Positions 17,209 through 25,566 of a stretch of 64,000 nt of DNA are shown in pieces. Position 1 is the first letter of the stretch. Each line of letters starts with the position of its first letter. Made by a program: the position numbers and the translations under genes. Where the stretch lies: positions 1-64,000 of the forward strand of contig CANJXI010000004.1 in the NCBI GenBank assembly GCA_947478785.1. The letters are read 5' to 3'. Under the pieces are notes generated by a model. That model was not told the origin of the DNA, searched no databases, and worked only from the letters and a program-made list of their open reading frames with translations. This stretch comes from Caulobacteraceae bacterium. GTDB taxonomy: Bacteria > Pseudomonadota > Alphaproteobacteria > Caulobacterales > Caulobacteraceae.

Positions 17209-18038
17209 AGGTAGTGCACGATCCGGCGGCGGATGGTGGCGAAGATCGAGAAGGTGACCGCCCAGCCGACCACGGCCATGCCGGCCAGGAAGAGGTAGGT
17301 GTGCGCCGCCACCTGGCCGCCCATCAGCGGAGCGCGGACGGCCTGCAGCATGTGGTAGAACGGGTTGAAGTCGAGCACCCATTTGTGGCTGCCCAGGCGC
17401 TCGACGGGCCAGAACACCGGGGTCACGAAGATCGCGAACTGCATCACCGAGGTGACGATCTGGGGGATGTCGCGGAACCGGGCCGAGGCCAGGCCCGCCA
17501 GCATGCTGATCCAGCCGGCGTTGAGCACCAGGAAGACCAGGCCAAGCGCCGCCACGGGCGCGTTGGCGTGCCGCCAGAAGCCGTAATAGATCAGCACGGC
17601 GATCACGATCACCAAGTGGTGGCCGAGGTTGATCACGTTGCGGAACATGGTCCGCCATACGAAGGTGAACATCGGCAGACTGGTCTGCGACAGCATGCCG
17701 GCGGCCTGCACGAAGGTGTCGCAGCCCTCGGTGATCGTCCCGGAGATGGTACCGAAGAAGACGATGCCCAGCGCCACCAGCGGCAGGAAATCCTGCAGGG
17801 CGATGCCGAACAAGTTAGCGTAGACCACGCCGATCCCCATCACCATCAGGCCCATGGACAGGGTGATCCAGAAGGGGCCGAGGATCGAGCCGCGATAGCG
17901 CGAGCTGACGTCGTGCCAGGCCAGCGACCACGCCAGGTCCATCCGGCCCACCGAGGCGCGCAGGTCGCGCAGCGCCATCTGGTACTCGAACAGCGTGCCC
18001 CGCCGTCCGGTGCGCAGCATGTGGGTCGCGGTTTCCAT
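17205..18038 (-). CDS. wzm: ABC-2 type polysaccharide export permease (Wzm/KpsM-type)
   Basis: About 277 residues from the ATG at 18038, preceded by GGGAGA. The family entry segment LAWSLAWHDVSSRYRGSILGPFWITLSMGLMVMGIGVVYANLFG is clear. About six membrane helices follow, with the usual FVTPVFWPVE and LDFNPFYHMLQAVRAPLMG segments near the end. It forms the inner-membrane channel for a lipid-linked polysaccharide and pairs with the ATPase encoded next. It leads a four-gene operon with two glycosyltransferases, so the operon likely both builds and exports one glycan. Confidence 0.92.
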   Translation of the reverse strand: METATHMLRTGRRGTLFEYQMALRDLRASVGRMDLAWSLAWHDVSSRYRGSILGPFWITLSMGLMVMGIGVVYANLFGIALQDFLPLVALGIVFFGTISGTITEGCDTFVQAAGMLSQTSLPMFTFVWRTMFRNVINLGHHLVIVIAVLIYYGFWRHANAPVAALGLVFLVLNAGWISMLAGLASARFRDIPQIVTSVMQFAIFVTPVFWPVERLGSHKWVLDFNPFYHMLQAVRAPLMGGQVAAHTYLFLAGMAVVGWAVTFSIFATIRRRIVHYL

Positions 18039-18181
18039 GGCTCTCCCGGCGAAGCGCGCTCCTAACAGTTGGGGCCTGGACGGGCAAGGACGCCGCCCTT
18101 CCGCGCCGCTTGCTACGCCGGGGCCGGCATGGTGCAATCCCATGCCCAGGGTCGCTCAAGCCGGCCCGGCAGGGGAAGCGG

Positions 18182-19021
18182 ATGTCCAGGATCTCGTGGA
18201 AGGCCATCGAACCGTTCGGCGCGGCGATCGACCTCGATCTCTCGGCCAGGCTGGCCCCGGAACAGCTTTCCGAGCTGCGTTCGATCTATCGGGACCGTGG
18301 GTTGCTGGTCTTCGAAGGCCAGAGCCTCAGCTACCCGGCCCAGCTGGAGATCGGCGCCTGGTTCGGCCGGGTGATCGCGGAAAAGTCTCCGTCGATCGTC
18401 TCGCCGGATCCCAAGGTGGGCTCGCTGGGCCATAAGGAGCTGGCCTTCCACAGCGACCTCGCCTGCGCCGCCGAGCCGCTGGAAGCCATTTCGCTGCACG
18501 CCCTGGATGTCGATGACGGACAGTCCGAGACCTGGTTCGTCGAGACCATGGCCGTCCTCGACCGGCTGCCGGCGCCCCTGAGGCGGCGCCTGAACGGCCT
18601 GTCGGCGCTGCATCTTTGGCCGACGGTCGCCAATTCCTCGGCGCGGAAGCGTGGATCGGGCGACGTCCCGGATGACTGGCCGGGCGCGACCCACCCCGTC
18701 CTCTTCACGCATCCGCAGACCGGCGGCGACATCCTGTTCCTGAACGCCGGCCAGACCGAGCGCATCGTCGGCCTCGCGCCGGACGAGAGCGAGGACCTGA
18801 TCGAGACTGTCTTCGGCTATCTCTACGATCCCCGGTTCCGCTATGCGCATCCGTGGAAGGCCGGCGACTTCGTGCTCTGGGACAACATGCGATTCCAGCA
18901 CGGCCGGCCGGCGATCCGGGCGGGCGTCAGGCGGAACCTTCAGCGGGTGGCGATGGGCTCGCGGGCCTACGTTGACGAAATGCCGCCGGATTTCAGGGCG
19001 ACCTACGCCGCGATCCTGTGA
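18182..19021 (+). CDS. TauD/TfdA-like Fe(II)/2-oxoglutarate dioxygenase
   Basis: About 279 residues from the ATG at 18182. It is distant from the TauD gene at 4966. The iron motif is FHSDLACAAEP (H-x-D), and the distal part has GDFVLWDNMRFQHGRPAI with the second iron His and the nearby Arg. Between them lies GGDILFLNAGQTERIVGL. Such enzymes hydroxylate small molecules. It is divergent from the exporter operon, with about 140 bases between them, and its stop overlaps the start region of the hydrolase that follows, so the two form a small operon. Whether it modifies a glycan component or belongs to catabolism cannot be told. Confidence 0.83.
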   Translation: MSRISWKAIEPFGAAIDLDLSARLAPEQLSELRSIYRDRGLLVFEGQSLSYPAQLEIGAWFGRVIAEKSPSIVSPDPKVGSLGHKELAFHSDLACAAEPLEAISLHALDVDDGQSETWFVETMAVLDRLPAPLRRRLNGLSALHLWPTVANSSARKRGSGDVPDDWPGATHPVLFTHPQTGGDILFLNAGQTERIVGLAPDESEDLIETVFGYLYDPRFRYAHPWKAGDFVLWDNMRFQHGRPAIRAGVRRNLQRVAMGSRAYVDEMPPDFRATYAAIL

Positions 19022-19053
19022 ACCTGAACGACAACGCCGGGAGAGGCAGACTG

Positions 19054-20013
19054 ATGCAGGGGTCCACCCGGCTTATCGACACCGCGCCCGGCGTGCGGAT
19101 ATCCGTCCAGGTCTCGGGCGATGGGCCGCTGGTGATCCTGATGCATGGCTGGCCGGAACTGGGCTTCTCCTGGCGCCACCAGGTCCAGCCCCTGGTCGAG
19201 GCGGGCTTCACGGTCGCGGTCCCCGACATGCGCGGCTATGGAGCCTCCTCGCAGCCGGGCGCCGTCGACGCCTACCACACCGACGCGCTGGCCGACGACA
19301 TGGCGGCGGTGGCCCGGGCGCTGGGCGCCGAGCGCTGGGTGGCGGTCGGCCATGACTGGGGCTCGCCCGTGGCCTGGCGCTGCGCGCTGCGGTTTCCGGA
19401 GGCGGTGCGCGGCGTCTTCAGCCTCAGCGTCCCGCACGCGCCCGCCCCGCCGGCCGGACGGGACATAAGCTTCGACCAGGTCTTCAAGGACCGCTTCTAC
19501 TACGTCCGCTACTTCCAGGCGGTCGGTCCCGCGGAGGCCGAACTGGAGGCCGACCCCAGGGCCGCGCTCAAGAAGATCTTCTTCGCGCTGTCGGGCGACG
19601 CCCCCTTGCACGAATGGATGAAACCGCGCCCGGCGGATGATATCCTGCTCCCCGGCCTGATCGACCCGCCCTCAGGCCCGCTGTCGTTCATGACGGACGA
19701 CGAACTCGACCAGTATGCCGGGCAGTACCGGGCGAGCGGCTTCTTCGGCGCGGTCAGCTGGTACCGCAACGTCGCGCGCAACGCGCAGGAGGCCCGCGCC
19801 TACGGAGACCAGCACATCGCCCAGCCCAGCGGCTTCCTCTGCGGCGACCGCGAGATCCTGCTGTTCATGTCGCCGAACGGCCTGCGGGCCCAGCGCGGGC
19901 TCTGCGACGACCTGCGCGTCGAGACCATCGTGCCGGGCGCCGGACACTGGATCCAGCAGGAGCGGCCGGCCGAGGTGAACCAGGCGCTGCTGGCGTTCCT
20001 ACGAGAACTCTGA
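19054..20013 (+). CDS. Alpha/beta hydrolase, epoxide hydrolase-like
   Basis: About 319 residues from the ATG at 19054, which has GGGAGAGG eight bases upstream. A GTG at 19018 overlapping the previous stop is the alternative. The motifs fit epoxide hydrolases or haloalkane dehalogenases: HGWPE for the oxyanion hole (residues 31-35), PDMRGYGASS, and the nucleophile elbow VGHDWGSPVAW with Asp101. A late GAGHWIQQE holds the catalytic His. It would open an epoxide or hydrolyse a related bond through an ester intermediate in the cytoplasm. The pairing with a TauD-like oxygenase suggests an oxidation-hydrolysis sequence. Confidence 0.88.
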   Translation: MQGSTRLIDTAPGVRISVQVSGDGPLVILMHGWPELGFSWRHQVQPLVEAGFTVAVPDMRGYGASSQPGAVDAYHTDALADDMAAVARALGAERWVAVGHDWGSPVAWRCALRFPEAVRGVFSLSVPHAPAPPAGRDISFDQVFKDRFYYVRYFQAVGPAEAELEADPRAALKKIFFALSGDAPLHEWMKPRPADDILLPGLIDPPSGPLSFMTDDELDQYAGQYRASGFFGAVSWYRNVARNAQEARAYGDQHIAQPSGFLCGDREILLFMSPNGLRAQRGLCDDLRVETIVPGAGHWIQQERPAEVNQALLAFLREL

Positions 20014-20025
20014 CGGTCGCTCCCT

Positions 20026-20760
20026 TCAGAGTTCGCCGTCGTCCTCGAAGGGCGGATGCTCGCCGGCGTCGGCCTTCATGCGGGCGTGGTCGGCCCTGTA
20101 CTGGTTGAAGTGGCGGCGATCGGCGGGCGCGGGCTGGGCGGTCTGGCGGACAAGGCCGCCGGCGGCGACCTCGGGCTCTGGACGCTTGCGGACGACGAAC
20201 TCGATGCCGCTTTCGCCGATCGGCGCCAGCGTTTGGTCGAAGCGCGGCAGGTCGTAGCGGTACGTGGAATTCAAGAGCGCCAGCTTCTCGATGTCGGCGG
20301 CGGGGCCGAGACCCGACAGCAGCTCCACCACATTGATCGACTGCGCGCTCCAGGAGCGGGCCTTGAGGATCGTGAAGGTCCACTTGTGGTCGCGGTTGAA
20401 GTCGCTGGGGAAGCCGCCCTGTTCGTAGAGGTCCTCGTCGGGCACGGTGATCACCAGGAAGCCGCCGGGCTTGAGCGCCCGGAACCAGGCGGCCAGGCCG
20501 ACCCTGGGATCGCGCAGGTGTTCGAGGCAGTGGCTGGAGTGCACGAAGTCCAGGCTGGCTTCGGGGACGCCCGCCAGGTCCTGGGCGTCGCCGTCCTCCC
20601 AGTCCCAGGTCCGGCAGCCGGTCATCAGCGGGAAGAACCCGGCGTAGAGCGCCAGCGGGTCCGGCTTGCCGCCGATGTCGAGGCCCGCGCCCACGAACCA
20701 GCGTCGGGCGAAGTTGGGTTCGGCCATCCGCCGGACGATGGATTTCGAGAGCTCTTTCAA
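20026..20760 (-). CDS. Class I SAM-dependent methyltransferase-like protein
   Basis: About 244 residues if started at the TTG at 20760, which overlaps the kinase stop as TTGA. A later ATG would lose the first 14 residues. A degenerate glycine motif GAGLDIGGKPDP is followed by DAQDLAGVPEASLDFVHSSHCLEHLRDPRVGLAAWFRALKPGG, the post-II and motif III region typical of Methyltransf_11-like proteins, and VITVPDEDLYEQGG. The family often appears in LPS and capsule clusters, where members methylate sugars or head groups. The C-terminal 50 residues are polar and probably flexible. It forms an operon with the HddA-like kinase. Confidence 0.78.
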   Translation of the reverse strand: MKELSKSIVRRMAEPNFARRWFVGAGLDIGGKPDPLALYAGFFPLMTGCRTWDWEDGDAQDLAGVPEASLDFVHSSHCLEHLRDPRVGLAAWFRALKPGGFLVITVPDEDLYEQGGFPSDFNRDHKWTFTILKARSWSAQSINVVELLSGLGPAADIEKLALLNSTYRYDLPRFDQTLAPIGESGIEFVVRKRPEPEVAAGGLVRQTAQPAPADRRHFNQYRADHARMKADAGEHPPFEDDGEL

Positions 20761-21806
20761 GCCTTGGTCCCCTGCACGGTCCAGGATTCCGCGCCACGTT
20801 CTTCCAGCCGGCAGCCCTGCGCCGTTCCGCCGAAGCCGGTCAAGAGCCGCTTCAGCCCCTCGCGCCGGGTGGGCTCGACGACGAACATCATGAAGCCGCC
20901 GCCGCCCGCGCCCGAAACCTTGCCGCCCAGCACGCCGAACGCCTTGGCCGCGGCGTGGACCGCGTCGATGGCGCCCGAGGAGATGTTGTCGGCGGTCAGC
21001 TTCTTGGAGATCCAGCCGGCGTCGAGCAGCGCCCCCAGCCGGCCGAGGTCGCCGGCCAGCAGCGCGTCGCGCATGTCGAAGGCGCCGGCCTTCAGCGCGT
21101 GCAGCCCCTCCAGCGACCGCGCCGAACCCGAACGCATGTTGGCGGTCTGGGCGTCGATGATCGCCGCCGATTCGCGGCTCACCCCGGTGAAGTAGAGGAC
21201 CAGGGAGGATTCCAGTTCGCGCAGAACCTCGGGCCTCGCCGGCACGCGCTCGACGCCCACCTGGCCGTCGGTCTCGAAGCGCATCAGGTTGAGGCCCCCG
21301 AAGGCGGCGGTCCACTGGTCCTGCCGCCCGCCCGCCAGGCCCAGGTCCTCGCGCTCGATGGAATAGGCCAGGCGGGCGAGCGCGTCGGGGGTCATCTCGA
21401 CACCCAGGAGGCGCCGCATCGCCTCGACCATGGCCACAACCAGCCCGGACGAGGAACCCAGGCCCGATCCCGGCGGACAGTCGGCGTAGGAGGTCAGCGT
21501 GAGCGCGAGCGGCCGGCCGCCGGCGAACTCGGCCATGCAGCGCGCATAGACGCCGGCCAGCAGGCGCAACTCGGGCGGCGCGGCCAGCGGCAGGGCGGCC
21601 GGACCGTCCCAGGCGATGTCGCGGTCGGCGGCGTGGAGGGCCACCCGGCCGTCCATTCGTGTCTCGACCGTGGCGTGGGCGAACAGGTCGATGGTGGCGT
21701 TCAGCACCGCGCCGCCATGGGTGTCGCAATAGGGGGACACGTCCGTCCCCCCGCCGCCGAAGCCCAGCCTCAGAGGCGCCCGCGCCCGCACCCGCTGTCC
21801 AATCAT
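20757..21806 (-). CDS. hddA: GHMP kinase, D-glycero-D-manno-heptose 7-phosphate kinase (HddA)-like
   Basis: About 349 residues. The GHMP pattern is complete: RARAPLRLGFGGGGTDVSPY, the P-loop PPGSGLGSSSGLVVAMVEAM, and a late GKVSGAGGGGFMMF. The CDTHGGAVLNATIDL stretch after the first motif is what I recall of HddA kinases, which phosphorylate heptose 7-phosphate at C1 on the way to GDP-D-glycero-D-manno-heptose. GmhA, GmhB and HddC partners are not in the window, so a related sugar such as another heptose or fucose is possible. The kinase is transcribed first and the methyltransferase second. The start faces the glycosyltransferase gene at 21894 across about 90 bases. Confidence 0.8.
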   Translation of the reverse strand: MIGQRVRARAPLRLGFGGGGTDVSPYCDTHGGAVLNATIDLFAHATVETRMDGRVALHAADRDIAWDGPAALPLAAPPELRLLAGVYARCMAEFAGGRPLALTLTSYADCPPGSGLGSSSGLVVAMVEAMRRLLGVEMTPDALARLAYSIEREDLGLAGGRQDQWTAAFGGLNLMRFETDGQVGVERVPARPEVLRELESSLVLYFTGVSRESAAIIDAQTANMRSGSARSLEGLHALKAGAFDMRDALLAGDLGRLGALLDAGWISKKLTADNISSGAIDAVHAAAKAFGVLGGKVSGAGGGGFMMFVVEPTRREGLKRLLTGFGGTAQGCRLEERGAESWTVQGTKA

Positions 21807-21893
21807 GGCGTGCGGGTTAGTCGCGCCCGGCCCGCTTTGCAACCGCCGGGCCTTCCGTGTTAGCCGAACATCCAAGGGGTTCGCGGAAGCCGC

Positions 21894-22970
21894 ATGACGT
21901 CCATCGACAAGATCGCCCGGCGCGCGCACAGCCCCCTCGAAGAGCGGCGCAAGGTGCTCCGCGGAATGGAGCCCCGCCTGGAGGGCTCCGGCGTCTGGCT
22001 GGTGGTGCCCTGCTTCAAGGTCAAGGCCAAGGTGCTGGACGTGATCGCCAGGGCGCCGGCCTGGATCGAGGGCATCGTCTGCGTGGACGACGCCTGCCCG
22101 GAAGGCTCGGGCGATTATATCGAGGCCAACAGCAAGGATCCGCGGGTGGTCGTGGTGCGGCTGGCCAAGAACCAGGGGGTCGGCGGGGCGACCCTGGCCG
22201 GATATCGCGAGGCCTTCGCCCGCGGCGGCCAGGTCCTGGTCAAGGTCGACGGCGACGACCAGATGGACCTGCGCTACGTCAGCCACCTGGTGGCGCCCAT
22301 CCTCCTGGGCGAGGCCGACTACGCCAAGGGCAATCGGTTCACCTCCGTCAGCCACCTGGCGAGCATGCCGGGGGTGCGGGTGTTCGGGAACGCCTCGCTC
22401 AGCTTCGCGGCCAAGCTCTCCACCGGCTACTGGAACATCTTCGACCCCACCAACGGCTTCACAGCCATCGAGGGCCAGGTGGCCAGCATGGTCATGGAGA
22501 AGCGGATCTCGCGGCGGTTCTTCTTCGAGACCGACCTGCTCTACCACCTGGGCACGCTCAGGGCCGTGGTCCGCGACGTGCCGATGCCGGCCCGCTACGC
22601 CGACGAGGTCTCCAACATCCGCATCGGCGCCATCGTCGGGCCGTTCGCCTTCAAGCATGCCAGGAATTTCCTCCAGCGGGTCCTGGGGCAGTATTTCGTG
22701 CGGGATTTCCACGCGGCCAGCCTCGAACTCGTCTTCGGCCTGTTCTCGGTGCTGTTCGGGGTGGGCTACGCGGTGCATTACCTGACGGTCCGCTCGCACG
22801 GCCAGGCGGCGTCGGCCGGGGTGGTCATGGCCGCGGCCCTGCCGGTGATCCTCGGCGTCCAGCTGCTGTTGCAGGCCCTGAACTTCGACGTGCTGAACGT
22901 GCCCAGCCGCCCGATACACCCCTACCTGCGCACCATCGCCAGGATGGACGCCGGGGATGAAAGCCGATGA
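21894..22970 (+). CDS. Polyprenyl-phosphate glycosyltransferase, GT2 family (GtrB/DPM1-like)
   Basis: A 358-residue protein. The GT2 domain reads WLVVPCFKVKAKVLDVI, IEGIVCVDDACPEGSGD and NQGVGGATLAGYREA, then VLVKVDGDDQMD with the D-x-D. It continues with YAKGNRF and FDPTNGFTAIEG, typical of dolichyl- or undecaprenyl-phosphate sugar synthases. Two membrane helices follow near residues 280-330, as in GtrB and ArnC. The product would be an undecaprenyl-phosphate monosaccharide made on the cytoplasmic face. Its stop overlaps the start of a small flippase-like gene as ATGA, so the two are coupled. Two GT-C-like membrane proteins lie just downstream. Confidence 0.88.
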   Translation: MTSIDKIARRAHSPLEERRKVLRGMEPRLEGSGVWLVVPCFKVKAKVLDVIARAPAWIEGIVCVDDACPEGSGDYIEANSKDPRVVVVRLAKNQGVGGATLAGYREAFARGGQVLVKVDGDDQMDLRYVSHLVAPILLGEADYAKGNRFTSVSHLASMPGVRVFGNASLSFAAKLSTGYWNIFDPTNGFTAIEGQVASMVMEKRISRRFFFETDLLYHLGTLRAVVRDVPMPARYADEVSNIRIGAIVGPFAFKHARNFLQRVLGQYFVRDFHAASLELVFGLFSVLFGVGYAVHYLTVRSHGQAASAGVVMAAALPVILGVQLLLQALNFDVLNVPSRPIHPYLRTIARMDAGDESR

Positions 22971-23332
22971 ACGCCAAGGACGTCCTGCTCTGCGCGGGTT
23001 TCTCGCTGGCGCTGCCGATCGGCCAGACCCTCTTCAAGTTCGCCGCGGTGAACCAGGCTCGGCTGCAGGGGCCGCTGCTGGTCAAGCTGGTCACCAACGT
23101 GCCGCTGCTGCTGGCCTTCGCCTGGTACGGCCTGACCGCGCTCTTCTGGTTCTACATCCTGACCCGGGTGCCGCTGTCGCTGGCCTACACCTTCGCCACG
23201 GTGGGTTCGGGCCTGGTGCCGCTGATGGCCTGGCTGGTGTTCAAGGAGGCGCTCGATTGGCGGTTCGCGCTCGGCTACGCCCTGATGCTGGCGGGCTTCT
23301 TCGTGATCATGCAGGGCCAGCGCGCCGGCTAG
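22967..23332 (+). CDS. Small four-helix membrane protein, EamA/SMR type, putative lipid-linked sugar flippase subunit
   Basis: A 121-residue protein with four hydrophobic segments and a short KFAAVNQARLQGPL loop. The FYILTRVPLSLAYTFATVGSGLVPLMAWLVFKEAL segment is the SMR/EamA signature seen in ArnE/ArnF and related flippases. In Gtr and Arn systems such a protein turns over the undecaprenyl-phosphate sugar made by the GT2 partner, which here is translationally coupled upstream. It overlaps the convergent PIG-L gene by 26 bases at its 3' end. Flippase function is inferred from context. Confidence 0.82.
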   Translation: MNAKDVLLCAGFSLALPIGQTLFKFAAVNQARLQGPLLVKLVTNVPLLLAFAWYGLTALFWFYILTRVPLSLAYTFATVGSGLVPLMAWLVFKEALDWRFALGYALMLAGFFVIMQGQRAG

Positions 23333-24101
23333 CTGAATCGACAGGCGTCCAGGGCGCCTTGCCGTCGAGGGTCAGGCTATCCACCCCGGCGCGGACGTCC
23401 CGGTAGGGGGCCTTGAACAGGCGCTCGTAGTGCAGCGGCCCTTCATGCGGCCGCTCGCCGATGCGCTTCGGATCGAGCCGCTGGTAGCGGAAATCGCCTC
23501 GCGGGACGCAGCTCGCTACCATCGCCGGGACGAGTACGGCCAGGACGCCGAGCTGCGACGGGAAGTGGCGCGCCTGGGCCAGCCAGTGGGCCCACTCGGC
23601 CGCCCCGAGGCGGATCGCCGTGGCCGGCCCATTTTCCGGCAGGGGCGTGGCCGCCCGGTAGAGGATCCAGGGCATGTCCTTGCCCTGGTAGAGGGCGACC
23701 TGCTCGACCGGCCCGCCGCCGCGCTCGGCGGCAAGCTTCACCGCCAGGGCCGCGCAGACGTCGTGGTCCGGATGGCCGCCTTCCCAGGCCGGACAGACGA
23801 TGCGCTCGACGGGGCCGGGGATGGCGGCCTTCAGGGCCTCATAGGCCGGGCCGGCATGGCGGTGGAGGTGGCCGTCCAGCCAACCGGTTCCCGCGCCCAG
23901 GTGAATCTCGCTCTCCGGCCCGAACCCATGGGCGCGCAGAAAGCGCAGCGTCTCGCCGCGCCGACGGGCCGAGAGCCCAGGTGTCCGATAGTCGACGACG
24001 TGGACGAACCGCTGCTCGCGCCCCTCGGCGATCGCCTGCCGGATGAGAGGCCAGGCGCAGAACTCGTCGTCGAAGTGGGCGAACACATGCACGATGGTCA
24101 T
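23307..24101 (-). CDS. PIG-L family deacetylase-like protein
   Basis: A 264-residue protein that begins TIVHVFAHFDDEFCAW, a variant of the AHPDDE zinc motif with Phe in place of Pro. It continues with a GGHPDHDVCAAL motif, which supplies the third ligand and the catalytic region. PIG-L enzymes remove acetyl groups from GlcNAc-containing glycolipids, mycothiol precursors or antibiotics. In a glycan locus it could deacetylate a sugar of the polysaccharide. The last 26 bases overlap the convergent flippase-like gene. The start faces the GT-C-like gene across about 90 bases. Confidence 0.85.
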   Translation of the reverse strand: MTIVHVFAHFDDEFCAWPLIRQAIAEGREQRFVHVVDYRTPGLSARRRGETLRFLRAHGFGPESEIHLGAGTGWLDGHLHRHAGPAYEALKAAIPGPVERIVCPAWEGGHPDHDVCAALAVKLAAERGGGPVEQVALYQGKDMPWILYRAATPLPENGPATAIRLGAAEWAHWLAQARHFPSQLGVLAVLVPAMVASCVPRGDFRYQRLDPKRIGERPHEGPLHYERLFKAPYRDVRAGVDSLTLDGKAPWTPVDSASRRAGPA

Positions 24102-24192
24102 TGGCGGCGGCTCACCACGATTGTCCCCACCGCCCCACCCGACGTGTTTTAGCGCTTCTCATCATGTGGCGGGCACCGTACCAGACCAGCGG

Positions 24193-25566
24193 ATGACAGG
24201 CTCGAATCCCGCTTCCGCCGCGCGCAAGGCGCTCAGGCTGGTGCTCGCCGTGGGCTTCCTGGCGATGCTCGGGGCCAACCTGCCGGGCCACATGTCGCTC
24301 GACTCGATCTCGCAGCTCAAGGAAGGCCACGACCACGTCCGCGAGACCTGGGCGCCGGCGATGTACGCCTGGATCCTGGGGTTCTTCGACCGCTTCATCC
24401 CCGGCAGCTCGCTCTATGTGGTGGCCAGCGGCCTGTTGTTCTTCGCGAGCCTCGCGGCGCTCGCGGACCTGCGGCCGCGGACGAGCTGGCTGGCTGTCCC
24501 TGTCGCCATTCTCGTGATGGCGACGCCGCAGGTGATGATCTACCAGGCGATCGTCTGGAAAGACGTGATGTTCGCCAACTGCTCCGTGGCGGGCCTGGTC
24601 TGCATCGCCCAGGCGGCCCATGTCTGGACCGACCGCCGGCGGCGCTGGCTGTGGCTGGCTGGCGCCCTGATGCTGCTGGCCGCCGGCTGCCAGGTCCGCC
24701 AGAACGGGGCGGTCGTCGCGGTCCCGGCGTCCATGGCGCTGGGCTGGATCGCCAGCAGCGGCCGTTGGCGCCGCGGCTTGGCCTGGGGACTCGGCGCCTT
24801 TGTCGCCGTCATGGCCATGGCCCAGGTCCAGATGGCGCTGGTCACGCCGGCCAAGGGCGCGCCCGAGGTCGCCAACCCGACTTCGATCGGCGTCCAGATC
24901 ATCCAGAACTATGACCTGCTGGCCGCGGTGAGCCTCGATCCCGGCTACCACCTGGGCGTCATGGCCGCGGCCAACCCAGCCGCGACGAAGGTGATCGCCG
25001 AGCGCGCGAAGCTCAACTACTCGGGCCGGCGGGTGGACTTCTACGACCGCGACGAGGTTCTCGGCCGGGCCCTGTGGTCCTTTCCGCCGGGGGTCGCCGG
25101 CCGGCAGTGGGTCGACCTGGTGACACGGCATACAGGCCTCTACCTGCGGGTCCGCTGGGAGGACTTCCGCTGGCTGTTCGCCTCGCCGGTGATCGACTGG
25201 TGCCTGCCGGTCTATGTCGGCGTGGACGCCTGGGCGGTGAAGGCGGGCATGCAGCCCCGGTTTGTTCAGTCCGACGTCGAACTGAACAACTATGCGACCT
25301 GGTTCTTCGACACCCCGGTGCTGTCGCACGTGGCCTATTCGGCGGTGTCGCTGGTGCTGGCGGGGCTGTTCCTGTGGCGCCGCCAGCCCGCCGACATCGC
25401 CATGGCCGCCCTGCAGCTGGCCGGCCTGGGATTCACCGCCAGCTTCTTCGTGATCACCCTGGCCTGCGACTACCGCTACCTCTACTTCGCGGACCTGGCG
25501 GCCCTGGCCGGCCTGCTCTACGCGGCGATCGATCCGCCACGGCCCTGGCGCCGGCGACTGCCTTAA
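24193..25566 (+). CDS. Multi-spanning membrane protein, GT-C glycosyltransferase candidate (copy 1)
   Basis: About 457 residues from the ATG at 24193, with around ten hydrophobic segments. After the first helix comes NLPGHMSLDSISQLKEG, an acidic residue in the first outer loop as expected for the catalytic Asp of GT-C enzymes. Other conserved-looking segments are MIYQAIVWKDVMFAN, CQVRQNGAVVAV and the C-terminal ACDYRYLYFADLAALAG. GT-C enzymes use polyprenyl-phosphate sugars at the outer face of the membrane. A paralogue of almost equal length lies at 26556. The two share motifs throughout, so the locus carries a duplicated enzyme. It ends in a four-base overlap with the convergent methyltransferase gene. 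Glycosyltransferase activity is inferred. Confidence 0.72.
   Translation: MTGSNPASAARKALRLVLAVGFLAMLGANLPGHMSLDSISQLKEGHDHVRETWAPAMYAWILGFFDRFIPGSSLYVVASGLLFFASLAALADLRPRTSWLAVPVAILVMATPQVMIYQAIVWKDVMFANCSVAGLVCIAQAAHVWTDRRRRWLWLAGALMLLAAGCQVRQNGAVVAVPASMALGWIASSGRWRRGLAWGLGAFVAVMAMAQVQMALVTPAKGAPEVANPTSIGVQIIQNYDLLAAVSLDPGYHLGVMAAANPAATKVIAERAKLNYSGRRVDFYDRDEVLGRALWSFPPGVAGRQWVDLVTRHTGLYLRVRWEDFRWLFASPVIDWCLPVYVGVDAWAVKAGMQPRFVQSDVELNNYATWFFDTPVLSHVAYSAVSLVLAGLFLWRRQPADIAMAALQLAGLGFTASFFVITLACDYRYLYFADLAALAGLLYAAIDPPRPWRRRLP

Noticed and set aside
21807..22919. Extended N-terminus of the HddA-like kinase
   Set aside because: The frame is open upstream but lies antisense to the glycosyltransferase gene. 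Family similarity starts right after the ATG at 21806.
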